Shown piece by piece: positions 17,855-24,882 of a stretch of 27,569 nucleotides of DNA. Numbering within the stretch: position 1 is the stretch's first letter; each line of letters begins with the position of its first letter. The DNA is from Chloroflexota bacterium. GTDB taxonomy: Bacteria; Chloroflexota; Dormibacteria; CF-121. The stretch spans positions 1-27,569 of the forward strand of contig VBEQ01000018.1 of NCBI GenBank assembly GCA_005881235.1, written 5' to 3'. The translations under genes and the position numbers were made by a program. A model generated the notes under the pieces. It saw only the letters and a program-made list of their open reading frames with translations. It searched no databases and was not told the DNA's origin.

Positions 17855-19117
17855 ATGGCTTCCGTCAAAATGCCGCAGCTCGGCGAATCGATCACGGAGG
17901 GAACCATCTCGAAGTGGCTGAAGAAGCCGGGGGACCAGGTGAAGAAATACGAGGGCCTGGTCGAGATCATCACGGACAAGGTCAACGCCGAGGTGCCAGC
18001 GCCGCTTTCAGGCGTGCTCAAGGAAATCAAGGTCAAAGAAGGGGCAACGGTTACCGTCGGCACCGAGATTGCCGTGATCGAAGAAACGGCCGCCGCGGCG
18101 CCGTCCGGGCCAAAGTCGCAGCCGGCGCCGCAGGCCGCGCCGCCGATCGCTGCCCCGGCGCCAGCTGAGGAGAGCGTGACCGAGGGTCAGGCTGGGGGCT
18201 CGACCGAGGGTCGGACGCGGCTGTCACCGGCCGTCCGCGCGCTCATCGAGGAACACCGCATCAGTGACGCCGAGCTCTCCCGGATCGAAGGCTCGGGAAT
18301 CGGCGGGCGCATCAGCAAGAAAGACATCGAAGAGTTCGTCGCCAAGCGGGCGCAGCCAGCAGCGGCCAATGGCGAGCAGCGGCAGCAGGTATCCCCTTCA
18401 ACCGCAGCGGCGCCGTCGCCCGGAACCACGGTGCCGCTGAGTCCGATGCGACGCGCGATCGCCAGCAACATGCTCAAGAGCAAGCAGACGATCCCTCACG
18501 CGTGGACCGTGGCCGAGGTCGACATGACGAACGTCGTGCGCTTCCGTCAGAAGGTCAAGGACAGTTTCAAGCAACGCGAGGGGATCGACCTCACCTACGT
18601 ACCGATCATGGTCAAAGCCGTGGTCGAGGGTCTCAAGGCGGTGCCCATCCTCAACGCGAGCTGGAGTGACCAGGGCGTGGTGCTGCACAAGGACATCAAC
18701 GTCGGCGTCGCGGTCTCGGTGGACGATGGGCTGATCGTGCCCGTCATCCACCAGGCAGACGGGATGTCGATCGCCGGCCTGGCGAAGGCGACCGACGACC
18801 TGGCGAAGCGGGCGCGAGCGGGAAAGCTCGGCATCCCGGACGTCCAGGGAGCGACCTTTACGGTCAATAACCCGGGCACCTTCGGCACCATCCTGTCCTA
18901 CTCGATCATCGCGCCGCCACAGGCCGGCATCCTGGCGATGGATGCGATCGTCAAGCGGCCGGTCGTCATCGAGGGGGACGCGATCGCGGTCCGATCGATG
19001 ATGAACCTGTGCCTGAGCTTCGACCACCGGGTGCTGGACGGGGTGTCCGCCGCCCGCTTCCTGCAAGGCGTCCGCCGTTGGCTAGAAGGCTTCTCCGAGC
19101 AGGTGCCCCTTTACTGA
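17855..19117 (+). CDS. bkdB: Branched-chain 2-oxoacid dehydrogenase E2 (dihydrolipoyl acyltransferase)
   Basis: A 420-residue core protein that accepts the acyl group from E1 on its lipoyl arm and hands it to CoA. Residues 1-77 form one lipoyl domain with the lipoylated lysine K42 in EIITDKVNAEV. An Ala/Pro linker follows. A peripheral subunit-binding domain lies near residues 122-160 (LSPAVRALIEEHRI, then GIGGRISKKDIEEF). After a second linker comes the catalytic domain, with active-site H391 in SFDHRVLDG. The single lipoyl domain and ITDK context fit BCKDH or 2-oxoglutarate E2. The operon decides for branched-chain. The lipoate genes lipA and lipB follow directly. Confidence 0.93.
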   Translation: MASVKMPQLGESITEGTISKWLKKPGDQVKKYEGLVEIITDKVNAEVPAPLSGVLKEIKVKEGATVTVGTEIAVIEETAAAAPSGPKSQPAPQAAPPIAAPAPAEESVTEGQAGGSTEGRTRLSPAVRALIEEHRISDAELSRIEGSGIGGRISKKDIEEFVAKRAQPAAANGEQRQQVSPSTAAAPSPGTTVPLSPMRRAIASNMLKSKQTIPHAWTVAEVDMTNVVRFRQKVKDSFKQREGIDLTYVPIMVKAVVEGLKAVPILNASWSDQGVVLHKDINVGVAVSVDDGLIVPVIHQADGMSIAGLAKATDDLAKRARAGKLGIPDVQGATFTVNNPGTFGTILSYSIIAPPQAGILAMDAIVKRPVVIEGDAIAVRSMMNLCLSFDHRVLDGVSAARFLQGVRRWLEGFSEQVPLY

Positions 19118-19120
19118 GCT

Positions 19121-19163
19121 ACTCCCCTCCACCGCTTGCGGGGGGAGGGTTGGGGTGGGGGCC
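19121..19163 (-). repeat. C-rich intergenic repeat with long hairpin, inverted copy 2
   Basis: CTCCCC (19122-19127) pairs with GGGGAG (19142-19147), and CCGC (19132-19135) with GCGG (19138-19141), making one bulged hairpin. A G-rich tail follows. The reverse complement matches the element at 13127-13166. It sits between the E2 stop and the lipA promoter and may act as a partial terminator. Confidence 0.5.
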
Positions 19164-19182
19164 GGAATTCGTAAATCTCTGG

Positions 19183-19188
19183 GATACT
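19183..19188 (+). promoter_or_regulatory. -10 box (GATACT) for lipA-lipB; apparently leaderless
   Basis: GATACT ends 7 nt before the lipA ATG at 19196, the same geometry as at the asparaginase and E3 genes. No Shine-Dalgarno precedes the ATG. This would let lipAB be expressed apart from the dehydrogenase operon. Confidence 0.4.
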
Positions 19189-19195
19189 TGTAGCA

Positions 19196-20122
19196 ATGGC
19201 TGACGCCGCTCCGATCAAGTTCTATGGCCGCTCGAAGCGGAACGCGGTGGTCCCGATCGACACCAAGCGGCCGGAGTGGTTGCGCGTGCGCCTTCCCGGC
19301 GGCGACAACTATTCCGAGCTGAAGGGCATCATGCGCGGCCTCGAGCTGCACACGGTGTGCGAGGAGGCGCGCTGCCCCAATATCGGGGAGTGCTGGCAGG
19401 CTCGCACCGCGACCTTCATGATCCTCGGCGATACCTGCACGCGGGCTTGCGGCTTCTGCGCCGTCAAGACCGGGCGGCCTGGTGTGCTCGACCTTGGCGA
19501 GCCCATTCGGGTCGCCGAGGCCGTCGAGCGCATGGGCCTGAACCACGCCGTCATCACCTCGGTCAACCGGGATGAGCTCGAGGACGGCGGGGCGGCCATC
19601 TTCGCCGGGACGATCCGGCAGATCCGAAAGCGCATCCCGAAGTGCGGCATCGAGGTCCTGATCCCCGACTTCATGGGCGACGAGGCAGCGCTCGCTACCG
19701 TGATGCGCGCCAAGCCGGACATCCTCAACCACAACATCGAGACGGTGCCGAGCCTCTACCCGCAGGTGCGGCCGAAGGGCCGCTACCCGCGCTCGCTCGA
19801 GCTCCTGCAGCGCGCCAAGCGGATGGACGCGACGGTCTACACGAAGTCAGGGATCATGCTGGGTCTCGGAGAGGCGATCGACGAGGTGATCCAGGTCTTT
19901 CGCGACCTGCGCGCCCACGACGTCGAAATCCTGACGGTCGGACAGTACCTGCGGCCGAGCCCCAACCACCTGCCGATCGCCCGCTACGTGACGCCCGATG
20001 AGTTCGCCATGCTCAAGGTCGAAGCCCTCAAGCTTGGATTCCGGCACGTCGAGTCGGGCCCCCTCGTCCGCAGCTCGTATCACGCGGCCAGCCAGGTGCC
20101 GGCCCGGGCCGCCGCGGGCTGA
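19196..20122 (+). CDS. lipA: Lipoyl synthase
   Basis: A 308-residue radical-SAM enzyme that inserts two sulfurs into octanoylated lipoyl domains. The auxiliary 4Fe-4S cysteines are C55, C60 and C66 (CEEARCPNIGEC), and the radical-SAM cluster is C81, C85, C88 in CTRACGFC. NHNIETVPSLY and GIMLGLGE are family segments. The C-terminal RSSYHA holds the conserved Ser ligand of the auxiliary cluster. The lengths and motifs are complete. lipB starts 2 nt after the stop. Together they lipoylate E2 of the upstream complex, by octanoyl transfer then sulfur insertion. Confidence 0.97.
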   Translation: MADAAPIKFYGRSKRNAVVPIDTKRPEWLRVRLPGGDNYSELKGIMRGLELHTVCEEARCPNIGECWQARTATFMILGDTCTRACGFCAVKTGRPGVLDLGEPIRVAEAVERMGLNHAVITSVNRDELEDGGAAIFAGTIRQIRKRIPKCGIEVLIPDFMGDEAALATVMRAKPDILNHNIETVPSLYPQVRPKGRYPRSLELLQRAKRMDATVYTKSGIMLGLGEAIDEVIQVFRDLRAHDVEILTVGQYLRPSPNHLPIARYVTPDEFAMLKVEALKLGFRHVESGPLVRSSYHAASQVPARAAAG

Positions 20123-20124
20123 TC

Positions 20125-20775
20125 GTGGACGTTCGCCGGCTCGGGCGCGTTCCCTATAAGCAAGCCTGGGCTCTCCAGCGGCGGTTGGCCGACGAACGCC
20201 GCGCGGGCTTGATCCCCGACACGCTGGTTCTGCTCGAGCATCCGCACACCTACACCATCGGCCGGAGTGGCACCCGCGATCACGTCTTTCTCGACGAGGC
20301 GGAACTTGCGGCGCGCGGCATCACCTGCCTCGACGTCGATCGCGGCGGCGACGTCACCTATCACGGTCCCGGCCAGCTGGTCGGCTATCCGATCCTCGAT
20401 TTGGGCCCCACACCGGACGTCGGCCTCTACCTGCGCAACCTCGAGGGTTGCCTCATCGACGCCCTCGCCGACTTCGGAGTTGAGTCGGGCCGGCTGTCGG
20501 GCTATACCGGCGTCTGGATCGGCGACCGCAAGATCGTGGCCATCGGCGTCAAGGTCTCGCAGGGTGTCACTACCCATGGCTTTGCCCTCAACGTGTCGAC
20601 CGACCTCAGCCTCTTCACGCATATCCTGGCCTGCGGAATCCCGGACAAGGGTGTGACCTCGATGGCGCTCGAGCTGGGTGCCCCGCCGCCGATGGCAGCC
20701 GTGGAAGATGCTGTCGTAGCCCGCTTCTCCGCGCGCTTCGCGCTGTCGGGGACGCCCGCCGCCCACGTTGCATAA
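20125..20775 (+). CDS. lipB: Octanoyl-ACP:protein N-octanoyltransferase
   Basis: A 216-residue enzyme that moves octanoate from acyl carrier protein to the lipoyl-domain lysine. The substrate-binding motif DRGGDVTYHGPGQ is at residues 72-84. The catalytic pair is K136 (in DRKIVAIGVKV) and C170 (in ILACGIPDKGVTS), and THGFALNVSTDL is also typical. The start is GTG 20125, 2 nt after the lipA stop. The coding region ends inside a -10 box (CATAAT) that probably drives the downstream tRNA. In the order lipA-lipB the genes are probably co-transcribed. Confidence 0.95.
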   Translation: MDVRRLGRVPYKQAWALQRRLADERRAGLIPDTLVLLEHPHTYTIGRSGTRDHVFLDEAELAARGITCLDVDRGGDVTYHGPGQLVGYPILDLGPTPDVGLYLRNLEGCLIDALADFGVESGRLSGYTGVWIGDRKIVAIGVKVSQGVTTHGFALNVSTDLSLFTHILACGIPDKGVTSMALELGAPPPMAAVEDAVVARFSARFALSGTPAAHVA

Positions 20776-20776
20776 T
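20771..20776 (+). promoter_or_regulatory. Possible -10 box (CATAAT) for tRNA-Val
   Basis: CATAAT overlaps the lipB stop codon and lies 11 nt before the first base of the mature tRNA. No -35 is evident. Confidence 0.35.
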
Positions 20777-20787
20777 TAGTCGCCGTC

Positions 20788-20860
20788 GGGCGGTTAGCTC
20801 AGTTGGTAGAGCGTCTGCTTTACACGCAGAATGTCGGGAGTTCGAGCCTCTCACCGCCCA
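20788..20860 (+). tRNA. tRNA-Val (anticodon TAC)
   Basis: A full cloverleaf: acceptor GGGCGGT (20788-20794) pairs with ACCGCCC (20853-20859). The D arm is GCTC/GAGC. Anticodon stem TCTGC/GCAGA encloses loop TTTACAC with anticodon TAC (20821-20823). T stem GGGAG/CTCTC encloses loop TTCGAGC. The discriminator is A20860. The CCA is not encoded. A degenerate copy of its 3' part lies 1601 nt downstream. Confidence 0.96.
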
Positions 20861-20861
20861 G
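20818..20861 (+). repeat. Direct repeat (left copy): tRNA-Val 3' part
   Basis: This 44-nt stretch of the tRNA, from the anticodon stem to one base past the discriminator, recurs at 22419-22462 with three mismatches. The two copies flank about 1.6 kb, as expected for att sites of an element integrated at a tRNA 3' end, or for a simple duplication. Confidence 0.6.
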
Positions 20862-20902
20862 ATTTCATTCTGCCAGGTGTGCGCCGTCGCGACCGTGGAC
20901 GA

Positions 20903-21307
20903 CTAGCCCAGAAGCGGCTCCGAGCGTCCTGACACGAGTGCGCGCAATTGGAGCACTCCGCCGAGCAACACCATCGAGCCAGCCACGTAATGCGCGAGGA
21001 TCGTGCCGATCCAATCCAGCCTCATCTTCATGCTCGGATCGAGATTCGGTCCCCAGAACGGGATCGTGCTGATGACGACGCCAGCGAGCAGCACGACTAC
21101 GACGCGTGGCAGATCCAGCCCACGGGATCGCTGATAGAAGAGGGGCACGACAGCGAGCGCGGCCGGAACCCACATCATGAGGATGTAGCTCGAGTTGAGC
21201 GCCGGCAGGCTGCCCGCCTCGATGAGCATCACCGGCCCGAGAACGAATGCGGTGAGCAAAGCACCGAGCGCGATGAGGACGCTGCCCCAGCGCTCCACGC
21301 GGAGCAT
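20903..21307 (-). CDS. Small multi-pass membrane protein, unknown function
   Basis: A 134-residue protein with four likely membrane helices: about residues 8-30 (VLIALGALLTAFVLGPVMLI), 42-57 (YILMMWVPAALAVVPL), 68-86 (RVVVVLLAGVVISTIPFWG) and 103-123 (ILAHYVAGSMVLLGGVLQLRAL). I do not recognise the family. A short soluble loop (NLDPSMKMRLDWIG) precedes the last helix. It lies between tRNA-Val and the interrupted cyclase, transcribed toward the tRNA. It is inside the segment bounded by the tRNA-Val repeats and so may have arrived or been duplicated with it. The opposite strand has a longer overlapping frame, but its translation is not protein-like. Confidence 0.65.
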   Translation of the reverse strand: MLRVERWGSVLIALGALLTAFVLGPVMLIEAGSLPALNSSYILMMWVPAALAVVPLFYQRSRGLDLPRVVVVLLAGVVISTIPFWGPNLDPSMKMRLDWIGTILAHYVAGSMVLLGGVLQLRALVSGRSEPLLG

Positions 21308-21355
21308 GTTATCAAGGGAGGGCGGGCCGCAATCCCACCAGGGAAGCCGAGTCTG

Positions 21356-22210
21356 CTAGGAATCTACGGCCGGATCTACCAGCCCTGTCGTGAGCACGCG
21401 TACCGACACCGCCTCCTGTTTGCCCTTGAGCTGGAGGAGGCGCGCCTCCGCATCGGGCAGCGCAACTTCAGCCGCGGTCCAGGCGGCGTCGCTGACCAGC
21501 GCCTCTCCGACGCCGGCGGCCGACGCCAGGCGGGCGGTGATGTTGACGCTATCGCCGAGTGCGGTGAAATCGGTGACGGTGTCCTGGGCGCCCTTCACGG
21601 TGCCGACGTAGGCGACGCCGGTATGAACACCAATGCCGACCGGGATCCAGGGTCCACCCACGTCGCCATGGCCGCACGCCCTCAGGAGTTCCCGGGCAGC
21701 TTGCACGGCTCGGCGCGCGTGCTGTCGACCGGAAAAGAGCGGCAAGTAGAGGCCGATCACCTCGTCGCCGACAAGCTTATCGATCATGGCGTCGCTGCGG
21801 ATCAGCACGTCCGTCGCAGTCGCATAAAACCGGTTCATAATCCGATTGAATTCCTCGCCGCTCATCCGTTCGGCCATAGTGGTCGATCCCCGTACGTCGG
21901 CGAAGAGCATTGAGAGCTCGACCTCCGCACCTCCCGGGTGCGTCCGACAGAACTCCAGTCACCACCCGCAGAATCGAGGATTCCTTTGGAATTGCCCTCT
22001 TCCCACCAGGCGGAAGAGTGGCGCGGTAATGCCGTCAAAGGGCGCACTGCAATTCTTGCAGCGACGCGCGGACGGTAGGAGTCCAATGAGCCGCCGGCCA
22101 TAGCGCAAAGGGGGATAGTCATCGGTCAGAAGGGCGCGCCATACCTGATCGACGGACTGTTCTTTCGCCCGGTAAAGCCTCAGAAGTGAGAGATATCGCC
22201 TGAGAGGCAC
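21356..22210 (-). pseudogene. Adenylate/guanylate cyclase with N-terminal zinc ribbon, interrupted by one in-frame TGA
   Basis: The frame runs from GTG 22210 (AGGAG 6 nt upstream) to the stop at 21356, about 284 residues, broken only by TGA at 21961-21959. The N-terminal part has a helical region, then RRCKNCSAPFDG and NPRFCGW, cysteines of a C-x2-C...C-x2-C ribbon. The TGA falls exactly where the fourth Cys would be. Downstream, in the same frame, LEFCRTHPGGAEVELSMLFADVRGSTTMAER leads into a class III nucleotide cyclase domain with metal-binding Asp (FADVRGS), KLVGDEVIGLY and the GDSVNITARLAS motif. The domain architecture is recalled from Chloroflexota-like cyclases. A nonsense mutation (TGC/TGT to TGA) is simplest. 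Readthrough, or reinitiation at ATG 21910 giving a 184-residue cyclase domain, are possible. It would make cAMP or cGMP if functional. Confidence 0.75.
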
Positions 22211-22324
22211 CGACGGCTCCTCATGTTAGAAATTAAGCGGCCCAATCTCCGGTGCTTCGAGCAAGACTAATCCCTTTATGGCGGGCTTGCGCTGGGCCAG
22301 CATTCAGAGTGGCGGAGTTTAGGG

Positions 22325-22350
22325 AGGGTCGGAGGATTCGAACCTCACAA
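22325..22350 (-). other. tRNA-like T-arm fragment
   Basis: On the minus strand this stretch reads GAGG-TTCGAAT-CCTC followed by GACCCTCC, resembling a T arm plus the 3' acceptor strand of a tRNA. No matching 5' acceptor or D arm lies within 100 nt upstream on that strand, so it is at most a tRNA remnant. The isoacceptor is not assignable. Confidence 0.3.
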
Positions 22351-22407
22351 AGAAGGCCGAAGCGCGGATGCGCATCTAGATAGGCGGCCTCCGGCCCGCC
22401 CGGATTC

Positions 22408-22462
22408 GGTAGCGCAAGCTTTACACGCCGAATGTCGGGCGTGCGAGCCTCTCACCGCCCAG
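22408..22462 (+). pseudogene. Degenerate partial tRNA-Val copy (right direct repeat)
   Basis: GGTAGCGC followed, after a short deletion, by the anticodon loop TTTACAC, T loop and acceptor 3' strand of tRNA-Val. It differs from 20818-20861 at three bases (GCAGA to GCCGA, GGGAGTT to GGGCGTG), which break the anticodon and T stems. The 5' acceptor half is missing. Weak similarity continues past the tRNA end. The surrounding 22211-22478 holds no credible gene. Confidence 0.7.
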
Positions 22463-22478
22463 TTTCGATCTCAGGGTA

Positions 22479-22661
22479 ATGCTGATAGGCTGGTCCCTAG
22501 TGCGGAAATTGCTGCGGCCGCGCGCAAAGACCAAGGTCGATCGGCACATCGCCGATGCGAAGCCCACGCGCTCGCGCGACGACATCGACCGGCACGTCGC
22601 AAAGCAAGAAGAACTCCGGCTGGTGCTCCTCGAGGATTACGGCCGAACGCTCGGTTACTGA
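22479..22661 (+). CDS. Small hypothetical protein
   Basis: A 60-residue ORF starting 17 nt after the partial tRNA copy. It is basic and charged (KVDRHIADAKPTRSRDDIDRHVAKQEELRLVLLEDYGRTLGY) and probably helical. I recognise no family. An alternative start is GTG 22500. There is no convincing ribosome site, but it ends just before a strong terminator and has no competing frame. It may be a remnant of a longer gene or a genuine small protein. Confidence 0.4.
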   Translation: MLIGWSLVRKLLRPRAKTKVDRHIADAKPTRSRDDIDRHVAKQEELRLVLLEDYGRTLGY

Positions 22662-22687
22662 CCGGCTTCACCAACCGGAAGAAAGTT

Positions 22688-22712
22688 AAGGGCGGGCTCG
22701 ACGCCCGCCCTT
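22688..22712. terminator. Bidirectional intrinsic terminator between the small ORF and actP
   Basis: AAGGGCGGGC (22688-22697), loop TCGAC, then GCCCGCCCTT (22703-22712): a perfect 10-bp stem with T-rich flanks on both sides (TTATT on plus, TTAACTTTC on minus). It serves the convergent actP gene, which ends at 22729, and the small plus-strand ORF. Confidence 0.75.
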
Positions 22713-22728
22713 ATTCCCAAAACGAGTC

Positions 22729-24354
22729 TTAGACGACCGCGGGGATCCGCTCCTCGATAGCGCTCGGCTCCGCTCCCACGCCCGTCTGCGAACGGACGGC
22801 GATCTCCGGGTACATCGCTTTAGCGCGCTGGTCGCCGCCCAGGGCTTCACCAATATAGGTACCGACGATCGCGAAGAGGAACCCGAGTGGGATGCTCACG
22901 ATGCCGGGGTTGGTGAGGGCGAACGCTGGCTTGGTGGCAGGCGGCGTACCCAAGCCGGGACCGATCACCACTAGCAAGATCGACACCGCCGTTCCGCCGA
23001 TCAGACCGCAAACGGCGCCGACCGTGTTGAAACGCTTCCAGAAGAGCGTGAAGAGGATGACCGGCAGGTTGCCGCTGGAGGCCACAGCGAAGGCGACCGC
23101 GACCAGCTGGGCAGCATTGGCCGTTTGCAAGTTGATTGCAACAAGGACGGCGATCACGCCCACTCCAACTGCCGCGATGCGCGCCACCAAGACCTGTTCA
23201 AACTCGCTTTCCTTGCCGCCGCGGACGACATTCATCCAGAAGTCGTGGGCGAATGCGCTGGACGCGGCCAACGTAAGGCCTGCGACTACGGCCAGGATCG
23301 TGGCGAAGGCGACGGCGGAAATGAACCCGAGCAACAGCTCACCGCCAAAGGTGTTCGGCCCGCCACCGAGAAACTCAGCGAGCTTGGGGGCAGCCAGGTT
23401 GTTGTTGGTTCCGATCCCCGTTTTGCCGACCAGCACAGCGGCGCCGAAACCCAGGAACGTCGTCATCACGTAAAAGGCGCCGATCAGTCCCATGGCCCAA
23501 CCAACCGATGTCCGCGCCGCACGCGCGGTTGGCACAGTGTAGAAGCGCATCAGGATGTGTGGCAGGCCCGCCGTACCGAAGATGAGCGCCATGCCGAGCG
23601 ACACGTTCTCGATCGTTGACTTGTCGAGCGTCAGGGGGCCGAGGAAGACGTGCTTCCCGTGCGGGTAGAGGATGCCGGGTTGCGTGAAGTTCAGCCCGGA
23701 CTTTTTGTCAACGACCTTCGCGATGGCATCGAAGAACCGCAGCGGGTTGAAGCCGAAGTGACCAAGCACCATGATGCTTAACAAGATGGCGCCTGCCATG
23801 AGGAGGGTCGCCTTCACGATCTGGACCCAGGTGGTTGCGATCATGCCGCCGAGCACCACGTAGCCGATCATCAGGACGCCGACAATGACGACTGCCCACT
23901 TGAATGAGAACCCGGGCACAAGCAAGTGGAGGACGCTGCCGGCGCCGACCATCTGCGCGATCATGTAGAAGCCACTGACCGTTAGGGTCGAGATAGCAGC
24001 GGCGGAGCGCACCGGTCCGGCTGACATGCGATAGGCGAGGACGTCGGCCATGGTGTACTTGCCGGTGTTGCGAATCGGCTCCGCGATCAGCAGCAGGACG
24101 GTCAGATACGCAACAAGCCAACCGACGGAGTACATGAAGCCGTCATAGCCGTTGAAGGCGATCAGTCCCGCGATCCCCAGGAAGGAGGCGGCACTCATGT
24201 AGTCACCGGCGATCGCGAGCCCGTTCTGCCAGCCGCTGATCTTGCGGCCGGCGGCGTAGAACTGGACGGTCGTTCGGGTCTGCCGGGCCGCCCAGACCGT
24301 GATTCCGAGCGTAATGGCGACGATGACGGCCGTGATCCACAGGGTGGTGGTCAT
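22729..24354 (-). CDS. actP: Cation/acetate symporter ActP (sodium:solute symporter family)
   Basis: A 541-residue SSS-family transporter with about 13 membrane segments. Markers of the ActP/YjcG branch are FYAAGRKISGWQNGLAIAGD near the N-terminus, GTAGLPHILMRFYTVP in the middle and SSAFAHDFWMNVVRGG later. It takes up acetate and short carboxylates with Na+ or H+. Its ATG overlaps the stop of the DUF485 gene (ATGA), and acs is divergently transcribed upstream, so uptake is paired with activation to acetyl-CoA. A strong hairpin terminator follows its stop. The C-terminal tail is soluble and not conserved. Confidence 0.93.
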   Translation of the reverse strand: MTTTLWITAVIVAITLGITVWAARQTRTTVQFYAAGRKISGWQNGLAIAGDYMSAASFLGIAGLIAFNGYDGFMYSVGWLVAYLTVLLLIAEPIRNTGKYTMADVLAYRMSAGPVRSAAAISTLTVSGFYMIAQMVGAGSVLHLLVPGFSFKWAVVIVGVLMIGYVVLGGMIATTWVQIVKATLLMAGAILLSIMVLGHFGFNPLRFFDAIAKVVDKKSGLNFTQPGILYPHGKHVFLGPLTLDKSTIENVSLGMALIFGTAGLPHILMRFYTVPTARAARTSVGWAMGLIGAFYVMTTFLGFGAAVLVGKTGIGTNNNLAAPKLAEFLGGGPNTFGGELLLGFISAVAFATILAVVAGLTLAASSAFAHDFWMNVVRGGKESEFEQVLVARIAAVGVGVIAVLVAINLQTANAAQLVAVAFAVASSGNLPVILFTLFWKRFNTVGAVCGLIGGTAVSILLVVIGPGLGTPPATKPAFALTNPGIVSIPLGFLFAIVGTYIGEALGGDQRAKAMYPEIAVRSQTGVGAEPSAIEERIPAVV

Positions 24355-24743
24355 GACCCAAACCCCATGCGGGCCGCCAGGCGACGGACAGCAGCCGCCA
24401 GCGGATCGAAGACCCGGTTGGCGCGCCTGATGTAGACCGCGGCGAGGATCCAGGCCATCACGAACTCGGAAAGGGCGAACAGGTAGGCCAGGTTGATGTT
24501 GCCGATGATCTTGGTGTTCATCAGCCTGGGTGCGAGCCCGTTACCGAGCGGAAGCGCGAAGTAGTACACGAGGAAGAAGATCACTGCCGGGATGATGAAG
24601 TTCCGCTTGGCCGAGATCAGCCGCCGGAACTCCGGCGAGGCTGCCAATGCCTCCCATGCCGAGGACCGGGTTTGGGCGGTTTCCGTACCCACCTGGGCGT
24701 CCGGTGCGCCCCGAGTACCTTGACCCCGATTGCGTGTTTCCAT
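24351..24743 (-). CDS. yjcH: DUF485 family membrane protein (YjcH-like)
   Basis: A 130-residue protein with a hydrophilic N-terminal third, then the DUF485 core: FRRLISAKRNFIIPAVIFFL opens TM1 (about residues 48-68), and a second helix lies at about 87-105 (LAYLFALSEFVMAWILAAVY). DUF485 proteins are almost always encoded directly before actP and are thought to be transporter partners, but their role is not settled. The start is set by AGGGAGGA just upstream of ATG 24743. The stop overlaps the actP start by 4 nt, so translation is coupled. Confidence 0.92.
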   Translation of the reverse strand: METRNRGQGTRGAPDAQVGTETAQTRSSAWEALAASPEFRRLISAKRNFIIPAVIFFLVYYFALPLGNGLAPRLMNTKIIGNINLAYLFALSEFVMAWILAAVYIRRANRVFDPLAAAVRRLAARMGFGS

Positions 24744-24795
24744 TAGTCCTCCCTTACCTAAGTTTGGGGGGCGGAAATTACTCCCCTAATTCACC

Positions 24796-24825
24796 ATTTA
24801 GCGCTCGCAAATAGTGCCGTGTCAA
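24796..24825 (-). promoter_or_regulatory. Promoter for yjcH-actP (TTGACA, 18 nt, CTAAAT)
   Basis: On the minus strand a perfect TTGACA (24825-24820) and a weaker CTAAAT (24801-24796) are 18 nt apart, about 50 nt upstream of the DUF485 ATG. This is the only consensus -35 noticed in the window. Confidence 0.45.
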
Positions 24826-24882
24826 TGATCCGCCGGCCTATTTCAGGCCCCGCCCGGGTTAGGGTCCCAGCCGGGGGAGCGG

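Noticed and set aside
15819..19117. Pyruvate dehydrogenase complex
   Set aside because: E1alpha and E1beta carry branched-chain signatures (HSSDDDD, GGRQMPGHFG), so the branched-chain assignment is preferred, though PDH side activity cannot be excluded.
20948..21913. 321-codon plus-strand frame opposite the membrane protein and cyclase
   Set aside because: The translation is rich in His, Arg, Asp and Glu without structure, while the minus strand encodes a clear cyclase domain and hydrophobic helices.
21959..21961. Selenocysteine or TGA-as-Trp recoding in the cyclase
   Set aside because: RF2 is present and TGA ends many genes in this window, so global recoding is out. No SECIS-like element or sel gene was identified by eye.
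22320..22400. A complete tRNA on the minus strand
   Set aside because: Only a T-arm-like piece is present; no 5' acceptor, D arm or proper anticodon arm can be folded.
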